A stretch of 19,616 nucleotides of DNA from Oligoflexus sp. (GTDB lineage: Bacteria > Bdellovibrionota_B > Oligoflexia > Oligoflexales > Oligoflexaceae), in the NCBI GenBank assembly GCA_030151925.1, contig JASLCY010000213.1:1-19616 (forward strand), read 5' to 3'. Below the pieces are notes generated by a model that ran no database searches, was not told where the DNA came from, and saw only the letters and a list, made by a program, of their open reading frames with translations. Shown in pieces: positions 1 to 7,500 of the stretch. The position numbers and the translations under genes are program-made. Numbering within the stretch: position 1 is the stretch's first letter; each line of letters starts with the position of its first letter.

Positions 1-816
1 CTCCGCCGGCGAACCGAACATATTGGAGATGCCGAAGTTGTCGATCGCTTCCTTGATCTTCCAGGGATCGACTTTCGCCGGCTGCGTGAAATCCATCTCG
101 GGGATCACGGCGGTCATGCCCAGCGCCGGCGCGAAGAGCGCGAAGAGCGGGAAGGTGCAGAGATCGCGTTCGCCCGCCTTGATCTGCAGGCTGCTTTCGA
201 GCAGCTTCACCTGCGCGAGGAAATTCCGCTGCGTGTAGACCGCGCCCTTCGGAGCGCCGGTGCTGCCGGAGGTGAAGAGGATCGCGGCGACATCATCGAG
301 TCGGCTCGCCTTCAGCTCGGGCGAGTCGTCGGCCTGAACGAGGAGCGAAGCATAGGAGCGTGTGCCGGGAAAGGTCCGGCTGCAGATGCTGATCTTGTGT
401 TTCCAGCCTTTATCCTGCCCGCGCCAGCGCAGGAGGACGCGCGCCGCATGCGCCGCGGGGATGCCGACGAAGGCTTCCGCTTTCGCTTCCGCCAGGCAGC
501 GTTTCATATTCTTGAGCCCGATGCCCGGATCGATCAGCACGGGGACCGCGCGCGCCTTGAAGAGGGCGAAGGTCATGATGAAGAATTCGAGCGACGGCGT
601 CACCATGAAGGCGGTGCGCAGGCCGTCGGTGATTCCGAGTTTGACCAGGTTCTTCGCCACGGTCTCGCTGATCGCATCGAGCTGGGCATAGGTGAGATGC
701 TGATAGGCGGTGCGGCCCGCGGCATCGCGTGAGGTCGGCATGATCACGGCTTCCTGGAAGGGGCGTTCGGAAGCTCGAAGGGTCAGGTAGCGGGCGATAT
801 TCGTGATGCTGGCCAT
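1..816 (-). CDS. oleC: OleC, beta-lactone synthetase (AMP-ligase family), C-terminus cut by window edge
   Basis: The first 272 codons read without a stop from an ATG at 816 to the left edge of the window. The product belongs to the acyl-adenylate-forming family. The phosphate-binding loop TSGSTGAPKG lies at residues 182-191, and is followed by the OleC-like segments TFPLFALFAPALGMT (about 225-239) and VIPEMDF (242-248). From family knowledge, OleC uses ATP to turn the 2-alkyl-3-hydroxy acid made by OleA and OleD into a cis-beta-lactone, which OleB decarboxylates. The start overlaps the oleB stop by one base (TGATG), which suggests translational coupling. The adenylation core and the C-terminal lid domain are off the window. 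Alone, this fragment could be taken for an ordinary acyl-CoA synthetase; the flanking oleB and oleA genes and the PLFALF segment favour OleC. Confidence 0.9.
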   Translation of the reverse strand, partial: MASITNIARYLTLRASERPFQEAVIMPTSRDAAGRTAYQHLTYAQLDAISETVAKNLVKLGITDGLRTAFMVTPSLEFFIMTFALFKARAVPVLIDPGIGLKNMKRCLAEAKAEAFVGIPAAHAARVLLRWRGQDKGWKHKISICSRTFPGTRSYASLLVQADDSPELKASRLDDVAAILFTSGSTGAPKGAVYTQRNFLAQVKLLESSLQIKAGERDLCTFPLFALFAPALGMTAVIPEMDFTQPAKVDPWKIKEAIDNFGISNMFGSPAE

Positions 817-1730
817 CAGTGCGGCGCCTGCTGCGAGAGGGGATGCCGTTTGAGGAAGTCCTTCACCAGGTCGATCGCCTCGTCGCCGAGTTCTTCCAGG
901 ATATAGTGCCCGGCGTCCGGATAACTGTGGATCTCCGCATCGGGGCGGCGTTTGCGCCACTCGGTGAGGAAGTGGTGGTCGAAGATGAAATCCTGTTCGC
1001 CCCAGATGATCATCAGGGGGACCTTATCCAGCGTCTTGAGATTCTCATCGGTGAATTTCACCGCGGCCCACGACGGCTCGCGCGGCCCGAGCGGAATATC
1101 CTGCACGAAACGATGAACCGCGCGGCGCGACCGCCAGTCGCTGTAAGGCGCGCGATAAGCGCGGCGCAGGGTCTGGGACAGCGGCTTGCGTTTGCACGCC
1201 ACGTAGCTCGCGGTCAGGGCGAAGGCGTTGAAGCCGCGCAGGAGGACGTCGCCCACGACCGGCGTGCGGCTCAGGTGCAGCGCGAACGGGAAGGGTTTGT
1301 CCTTGGGCAGCGGGAAGCCCGCCGTGTTCATCAGCACGATGCGTTTGATGAGCTGCGGGTTGCGGCACGCGAAGTTGAGGCCGATCATGCCGCCCCAATC
1401 GTGGAGGACGAGCGTGATATCCTTGAGGCCGAGCGTCCGCACGAGCGTTTCGATATCGGCCACGCGCTGCTCGAGCCTGTAGCTGTAGTGCGCGTCGTCG
1501 GGTTTATCCGAGAGGCCGCAGCCCACGTGGTCGGGCACGATCACCCGATAGCTATTGCGGAGGCGGCCGACGAGATTCCGGTAATAGAACGACCAAGTGG
1601 GATTGCCGTGCAGCGCGAGCACGACTTCGCCCTGGCCTTCGTCGAGGTAATGCATGCGCGCCTTGGATTCCGGCAAGGCGAGATAGGCTCCCTGGAAGGG
1701 ATAGAGTTTTTCACTGATGCCGAAGTTCAC
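816..1730 (-). CDS. oleB: OleB, beta-lactone decarboxylase (haloalkane-dehalogenase-like alpha/beta hydrolase)
   Basis: This 304-residue protein is an alpha/beta hydrolase of the haloalkane dehalogenase type. The oxyanion-hole motif HGNPTWSFYYR is at 41-51, the nucleophile-elbow Asp is D111 in LVLHDWGG, an acidic residue lies in GEQDFIFD (D247 or D251), and the catalytic His is H275 in DAGHYILEE. In the ole pathway this enzyme opens and decarboxylates the cis-beta-lactone made by OleC, giving a cis internal alkene. The start is a GTG at 1730 that overlaps the oleA TAG stop by one base; an AGGA at 1738-1741 (minus strand) serves as ribosome binding site. Alone it could pass for a true haloalkane dehalogenase, but its place between oleA and oleC makes OleB far more likely. 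Confidence 0.92.
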   Translation of the reverse strand: MNFGISEKLYPFQGAYLALPESKARMHYLDEGQGEVVLALHGNPTWSFYYRNLVGRLRNSYRVIVPDHVGCGLSDKPDDAHYSYRLEQRVADIETLVRTLGLKDITLVLHDWGGMIGLNFACRNPQLIKRIVLMNTAGFPLPKDKPFPFALHLSRTPVVGDVLLRGFNAFALTASYVACKRKPLSQTLRRAYRAPYSDWRSRRAVHRFVQDIPLGPREPSWAAVKFTDENLKTLDKVPLMIIWGEQDFIFDHHFLTEWRKRRPDAEIHSYPDAGHYILEELGDEAIDLVKDFLKRHPLSQQAPH

Positions 1731-2767
1731 TATTCCAGTCCTAATATGAGGCAGTTGAGGTTGCTGTCGATGCCGAGCCAGCCGACCTGATCGTTTTGCT
1801 GCAAAAAGCCCTTTTCGTCGGCGATCGCCGCGGTGAGAGGCAGGGAGACGGTTCCCATGTTGCCGAGGTAGGAGAAGGTCATGTAATCCTTCGCCTCTTC
1901 GATGCCGAGAGCGTTCAGCACGGTTTTCCTATGGGTTTGGCCGACCTGGTGCGAAATGATCTTATCGACCTTATCGTGCCGCCAGCCCAGCTCGAGCAGC
2001 AGCGCCTGCCAGGTCTTGAGGCCCAGCGCCACGCCGTGCTTCATCACGTTGATGGCGTCGGTGATCATGAATTGCTCGAAGACCGCCTGCCGTAATTTCT
2101 GGAAGCCCCAGCGGCAGAGATCATGCTGCGTAATATCGTTACGCACGACGCCGCCGAGCAGCTTGTGCGAACGGCCGAGCGTCGGATCGTTGCTCAGCAC
2201 CACGGCGACGGCGCCGGAGCCGCCGGTGAAGGTCGCGACGCTGTCGCGGAGGATATCCATCCCGGGGTTCTTGAGCAGTTTCTGCAGCGTGTCTTCGTTG
2301 ATGTCGCGCGACGATTCGCACGAGACGATCATACCGACTTTGGCCTGCCCGAGGGCGATGCGATTGGCGACTTCGATCATGCCGTTCAACACGCCGACGC
2401 AGGCGTTGCTGAGATCGTACATCGTCGCGTCCGGGCTCAGGCCGAGCTCCGACGCAATTCGACAGGCTGTAGCCGGTTCTTGGTAATCACGACACACGCC
2501 GGCGTAGATCAGGACATCAACGTCATTTCCGCTGAGATTCAGCGCCTTAAGAGCTTTGCGGCCCGCAGCGATCGCGCCGTCGCTCACCTTGAAGTGACGC
2601 GGCCACCAGCGGCGTTCTTTGATACCGGTCAAGGCTTCCAGTTGTCCCGAAGGAATACGGAGAGCTTGGTACACAGGCTTTAGAGCGTCCTCGATCGCAG
2701 CGGTGCTCACCGCCTCGTAAGGAAGTTCGTAAGTCAAGGCGTTCACGTAAACGTTTTGATAGCGCAT
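1730..2767 (-). CDS. oleA: OleA, head-to-head acyl condensing thiolase (ketoacyl synthase III-like)
   Basis: This 345-residue thiolase-fold enzyme carries the full OleA active site: nucleophilic C123 in DLSNACVG, E97 in YQEPATA (the glutamate that acts as general base in characterised OleA), H273 in ISHQVG and N303 in LGNMGTVSLP. OleA condenses two long acyl thioesters without decarboxylation to a 2-alkyl-3-keto acid, the committing step of long-chain olefin synthesis. The Glu and the ole neighbourhood separate it from the FabH ketoacyl synthases. It is the first gene of the minus-strand operon and is transcribed away from pfaD. The ATG at 2767 has no strong Shine-Dalgarno sequence. I found no convincing promoter for it in the divergent intergenic region. 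The next gene overlaps it by one base. Confidence 0.93.
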   Translation of the reverse strand: MRYQNVYVNALTYELPYEAVSTAAIEDALKPVYQALRIPSGQLEALTGIKERRWWPRHFKVSDGAIAAGRKALKALNLSGNDVDVLIYAGVCRDYQEPATACRIASELGLSPDATMYDLSNACVGVLNGMIEVANRIALGQAKVGMIVSCESSRDINEDTLQKLLKNPGMDILRDSVATFTGGSGAVAVVLSNDPTLGRSHKLLGGVVRNDITQHDLCRWGFQKLRQAVFEQFMITDAINVMKHGVALGLKTWQALLLELGWRHDKVDKIISHQVGQTHRKTVLNALGIEEAKDYMTFSYLGNMGTVSLPLTAAIADEKGFLQQNDQVGWLGIDSNLNCLILGLE

Positions 2768-2974
2768 TGAGGCCCATATATGAAATTGCTAGGTCGCTGA
2801 GACTTCCAGCCCAGATGACGCTTGTCAGAGGTGCGGCTAGGCGGGAATGTTAGCAAGCCCCGATGTTTGCTGCTAGCTAAAAAAGGACAGTCCTTATAAG
2901 CTCGAACCGGTCCTCAGACAAGGAACCCCACATCCGCGTAGGACGGAGCCCAGGCCATTGAACCGGAGAGAGCG
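2768..2974. promoter_or_regulatory. Divergent intergenic control region between the ole and pfa operons
   Basis: These 207 nt separate the starts of oleA (minus) and pfaD (plus), so promoters for both operons should lie here. The middle part (about 2845-2900) is more AT-rich than its surroundings. It contains a TATAAG box at 2895-2900, a 13-nt palindrome at 2883-2895 and the weaker inverted pair AGCAA/TTGCT (2852-2856, 2867-2871). A leader of about 70 nt would precede pfaD, whose ATG has a clear GGAGAG at 2965-2970. I see no complete sigma-70 promoter for oleA. A shared control region would allow the two operons to be regulated together; this is inferred from layout only. Confidence 0.6.
2883..2900 (+). 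promoter_or_regulatory. Candidate operator palindrome overlapping a -10-like box of pfaD
   Basis: AAGGACAGTCCTT at 2883-2895 is a perfect inverted repeat with 6-nt arms and one central base. It runs directly into TATAAG at 2895-2900, a five-of-six match to the -10 consensus. A regulator bound there would cover the spacer and the -10 region, as many repressors and MerR-type activators do. The matching -35 is poor (TGCTAG at 2871-2876, 18 nt away), so the promoter call is weak. Confidence 0.35.
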
Positions 2975-4501
2975 ATGAGCGTTCTGCAAGTGCAGGCGGA
3001 AACCCTATTAACCCTTCACCACGAAATCGACTTCCACGCCGTCGAAGGCCAACGCATCTTCGCGCCTCGCGTGAACCTCGCCGATTGGGGCGACAGGGCT
3101 TTCGCGCGAACGCACGGCCTGCGTTTCAACGTGATGGCGGGATCGATGGCGCACGGCATCTCGAGCGTCGAGCTCGTGAAGACGATGGCGCGGGAAGGCC
3201 TGCTCGCCTCCTTCGGTGCGGCGGGGCTGAATCTCGCCGCGGTGGAAGACGCGATCGCCGTGCTCAGGCGTGATCTCGACGGTTTGCCTTTCGCGGTGAA
3301 CTTTATCCATACGCCGCAGGAACCGCAGATCGAAGAACGGCTCTGCGACCTGCTCCTCGCGAAGGACGTCCACCTGGTCGAAGCCTCGGCTTTCATGCGC
3401 CTCTCGAAACCCCTCGTGCGTTATCGCGTGAAGGGCCTGCGCCTCGGCGCCGACGGCGAAGTGATCGAACGGCACCGCATCATCGCGAAGGTCTCGCGCG
3501 TCGAGCTCGCGAGGATGTTCTGGGCGCCCGCGCCGCTCGCGATCCTGGACGAGCTGCTCGGCGAAGGCGCGATCACCCGCGAAGAGCATACGCTCGCGCA
3601 GCGCCTTCCGCTCGCGCAGGATCTGACGGCCGAAGCGGATTCGGGCGGGCATACCGATAATCGCCCGCTGGTGACGCTGCTGCCGCAGATGCTGCTGTTG
3701 AAGAGCGAGATGGAAGCGGCGCACGGTTATCGCGAAGCCTTGCGCGTCGGCGCCGCCGGCGGCATCGCGACCCCGCATGCGGCGCTCGCGGCCTTCAGCA
3801 TGGGCGCTTCGTATATCGTCACCGGCACCGTGAATCAGGCCTGCCTCGAATCCGGCACGAGCGACGAGGTCCGCAGGATGCTCAGCGAGACCGGGCAGAG
3901 CGATCTGATCATGGCGCCGGCCGCGGATATGTTCGAGATGGGCGTGAAGCTGCAGGTGCTGAAGCGCGGGACGATGTTCCCGATGCGCGCGCAGAAGCTC
4001 TACGAGCTCTACCGGCAGCATCCCGACCTCGGCAGCCTCCCGGAGAAGGACCGCAAGACGCTCGAGGAGACCTTCTTCCGCATGCCGCTGGAAGAGGCCT
4101 GGCAGAGCACGAAACGCTTCTTCGAAGAACGCGATCCGACGCAGATCGCCCTCGCCGAGAAGAATCCTAAACATAAGATGGCGCTCGTCTTCCGCAGTTA
4201 TCTCGGCCAGTCCTCGCACTGGGCGAACCGCGGCGTGGGCGATCGCAAGATCGATTACCAGGTCTGGTGCGGACCGGCGATGGCGGCCTTCAACGACTGG
4301 GCGAAGGGTTCCGCGCTGGAGCCCGTGCAAGGCCGCAGGGCCGGGCTCGTGAACCTCAATATCCTCTATGGTTCAGCCGTCCTGCAAAGGCTTCGCCTGC
4401 TCGCGCAGCAGGGCGTGCGGGATCGTGAGTGGGAGAGGCTCACGAAGCCGCTCGACGAGGCGACTTTGCGTTATCATCTCGAAGCAGGGAGACACGGATG
4501 A
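2975..4501 (+). CDS. pfaD: PfaD-type FMN enoyl reductase of the PUFA synthase
   Basis: This 508-residue TIM-barrel flavoprotein belongs to the PfaD branch of the nitropropane-dioxygenase-like enoyl reductases. Visible marks are the barrel start VMAGSMAHGISS (53-64), the active-site/flavin region EADSGGHTDNR (220-230), the phosphate-binding strand RVGAAGGIATP (257-267), VTGTVNQACLESGTS (282-296), and the PfaD-type tail with DMFEMGVKLQVLKRGTMFP (318-336). In PUFA synthases it reduces the trans-2-enoyl-ACP intermediate in those cycles that need a saturated bond; omitting this step leaves double bonds. The ATG has GGAGAG four bases upstream. It seems to lack the longer N-terminal leader of marine PfaD proteins. 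Its TGA overlaps the pfaA ATG (ATGA), so the two subunits are probably made together. Confidence 0.93.
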   Translation: MSVLQVQAETLLTLHHEIDFHAVEGQRIFAPRVNLADWGDRAFARTHGLRFNVMAGSMAHGISSVELVKTMAREGLLASFGAAGLNLAAVEDAIAVLRRDLDGLPFAVNFIHTPQEPQIEERLCDLLLAKDVHLVEASAFMRLSKPLVRYRVKGLRLGADGEVIERHRIIAKVSRVELARMFWAPAPLAILDELLGEGAITREEHTLAQRLPLAQDLTAEADSGGHTDNRPLVTLLPQMLLLKSEMEAAHGYREALRVGAAGGIATPHAALAAFSMGASYIVTGTVNQACLESGTSDEVRRMLSETGQSDLIMAPAADMFEMGVKLQVLKRGTMFPMRAQKLYELYRQHPDLGSLPEKDRKTLEETFFRMPLEEAWQSTKRFFEERDPTQIALAEKNPKHKMALVFRSYLGQSSHWANRGVGDRKIDYQVWCGPAMAAFNDWAKGSALEPVQGRRAGLVNLNILYGSAVLQRLRLLAQQGVRDREWERLTKPLDEATLRYHLEAGRHG

Positions 4502-7500
4502 CTCAGCAATCGACCGACACGCAGGGCGAACGCAAAGGTATGGCGCTCGCCGTGGTCGGCGTGGGATGCATGTTTCCCGACGCTGCGAACCTCAAGGAAT
4601 ACTGGGCGAATATCGTCCAGGGCAAAGATTCCATCGGCCCCGTTCCCGTCAGCCACTGGCGTCCGGACGATTATTTCGATGCCGATCCCAAGCGCCCCGA
4701 TCACACCTATGGCCGCACGGGCGGATTCCTGAAACCCTATGCGTTCGATCCGCTGCAGTTCGGCATCGCGCCCCATGCGATCGAAGCCACCGACGCCACG
4801 CAACTGCTCGGCATGGTCTGCGCGCACGAAGCCCTGGTCGACGCCGGCTACGGGCCGGGCCGCGAATTCAATCGGGAACGCACCTCCTGCATCCTGGGCG
4901 TGACGGGAACGCTCGAGCTCGTCATTCCGCTCGGCGCTCGTCTCGGACATCCGCATTGGAAAAGAGCGCTTAAAAAAGCCGGCGTCGCCGACGACGTCGC
5001 GGCCGAGGTGATGGCGGAGATAGCCGATTCCTACGTGCCTTGGCAGGAAAACTCCTTCCCCGGCCTGCTCGGCAACGTGGTGGCGGGACGGATCGCGAGC
5101 CGCCTCGATCTCGGCGGCAGCAACGCCGTGGTGGATGCCGCGTGCGCAAGTTCCCTCGCGGCGCTGCATATGGCGGCGATGGAACTCGAATCCGGTCGCT
5201 CGGATATGGTCATCACCGGCGGCATGGATACGTTCAACGATATCTTCATGTATATGTGCTTCAGCAAAACGCCCGCGCTGTCCAAGGCCGGGCATGCGCG
5301 GCCCTTCGATGCGGAGGGGGACGGGACGATACTCGGCGAAGGCCTCGGGGCGGTGATACTCAAGCGCCTCGAAGACGCCGAGCGCGACGGCGACCGCATC
5401 TATGCGGTGGTTCGCGGAGTCGGCTCGGGCAGCGACGGCAAGGGCCAGGCGATCTATGCGCCGGCGGCGAAGGGCCAGGTGAAGGCGCTCAGCCGCGCGT
5501 ATGCGATAGCCGGCGTGCCGACCGAAACCATCGGCGTCCTGGAAGCGCACGGCACGGGCACCAAGGTCGGCGACGGCGTGGAGCTCGATGCTCTGGCCGA
5601 GGTCTACGGCGAATCCTCGCGTAAATCCAGCGTCATCGGCTCGGTGAAATCGCAGATCGGCCACACCAAGGCCGCGGCGGGCGTCGCGGGGCTCATCAAA
5701 TGCGTGATGGCGCTTCATCATAAGATCCAGCCTCCGACTTTGAAGGTCTCCGCCCTGCATCCGCGGCTCGCGGCGACGCCTTTCAAAGTGCTGGATAAAG
5801 CGCGGCCTTGGATACCCGAAGGGGATTTCCCGCGGCGGGCCGGCGTCAGCGCCTTCGGTTTCGGCGGCAGCAACTATCACTGCGTGCTCGAGGAATATAA
5901 AGCGGACGACAAACCCGTGAACTGGCGCGACGAGGATTATCTCTTCGCCTGGTCCGCAGGCGATAAAGAGGCGCTGGGCGCTGCGGTTCAGGCGACGATC
6001 GCCTCGATCGCCGGGCTGGAGAATGCGGCCGTGCAGATCCTCGCGCGGCAGACGCGTCGGGCTTTTGATCGTGAGGCCGCGGCGAGGCTTACGGTCTGGG
6101 CCGGGTCGTTCGAAGAGCTGCAAAAACGTTTGGCCGCGGCCCAGGAACTGCTCGCACAGGGCGGTGAATCAGCGTCGGGCGTGAGTTACCAGCAGGGCGC
6201 TGCGCGGTCTGATCTGGGGCTGATTTTTGCGGGCCAGGGCTCGCAGGCGCCCGGTATGCTGCGCGATCTGATGCTCGATTTCCCGGAAGCCCTGGAACCC
6301 TTAAAGGCGGCTGCGGACGTTTTGCGTCAGGCGGAGCCGGATGGACCGGCGCTGATGGATTTGATCTATCCGCCGCAGGCTTTCGGCGATGAAAAAGCCC
6401 AGCAGCAGAAAGCGCTGACGGCGACGCGATACGCTCAGCTGGCTTTGGGCGCCGTGGGAGCCGCGGTGCTGGCTATCCTCGATCGTTTTAAAGTAAAGGC
6501 CGCGCAGGTCGCCGGACATTCCTACGGTGAACTGCTCGCGCTTTATGCGGCCGGAGTGCTGAAGCTCGAGGATATGCTGAAGGCTTCCTATCAACGCGGC
6601 CGCCTGATGGAAGAGGTCGGGCGTGAGGGCGGCGGGATGCTGGCGGTGATGGCTTCCGCGGAAATCGTGGAAAAGATCCTCGTTCAGGAAAGCTTCGAAG
6701 CGCGCATCGCCAACTATAACGCGCCCGAGCAGGTCGTGGTCGGCGGCTCGACCTTGGAGCTCGAACGCCTGCAGAACCTGCTTAGATCGCAGCGCGTCAC
6801 CAGCAAGAAACTCGAGGTCGCAACCGCGTTTCATACTCCTTATGTGAGCGACGCGGCTCAGAAATTCGCGGCCTGGCTCAGGGAATTCGTGAGCCTCGAG
6901 GCGGCGAAGATTCCTGTTTTCAGCAACCAGCTCGCGGCTTCTTATCCAGAGGCGGCGGATGAAAAGAACGCGGCGCTGAGCGAGCAGCTGGGTTCGCCCG
7001 TACGTTTTGAAGCGATGCTGAGAGCGATGCGCGAGGCGGCTCCGGCTCAATGGGTCGAAGTCGGACCAGGGCGTAAGCTGCTCGGTCTGCTGAAGGCCGT
7101 CCAGCCCGAAGCGCTCTCGCTCGACAGCGAAAACACCGGCAGCACCCGCGGTCTGCTGGCTCTGATCGCCGAACTCGCCGCGCGCGGCGTGCCTCTCGAT
7201 CTCAAGGCTTGGCATCCGGGCGCGGAAGAGCTGCCGGCCGCGAAGAAGAAGACCTTTACCGTGACCTTAACCGGCGCGAACTATAGAGCCGAACGCAGTC
7301 CGAAGCCGGCTGAGGCTGTTCAGGCGGGCGCGAAGAGCGCCGTAGCAGCGAGTGCCACGGCTTCGCATGCAGCCACTAAATCTCCGCGCTCAGCTGATAT
7401 CGCGGCGGCCGAGGCTCCGCGTGCAGCTGGTCTCACGGCGGCCGCTGGAACTGCGGCCCAACCAGCAGCAACCGCGCCTCGGACGGTTGCCAAGACGTCA

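Noticed and set aside
819..1790. A 323-codon plus-strand frame opposite oleB
   Set aside because: oleB on the minus strand carries the full alpha/beta-hydrolase triad; this frame shows no family features.
3008..4330. A 440-codon minus-strand frame opposite pfaD
   Set aside because: Shadow of pfaD; His/Arg/Glu-rich translation without motifs.
4474..6123. A 549-codon minus-strand frame opposite the PfaA ketosynthase
   Set aside because: Shadow frame; the opposite strand encodes a complete KS with its Cys-His-His active site.
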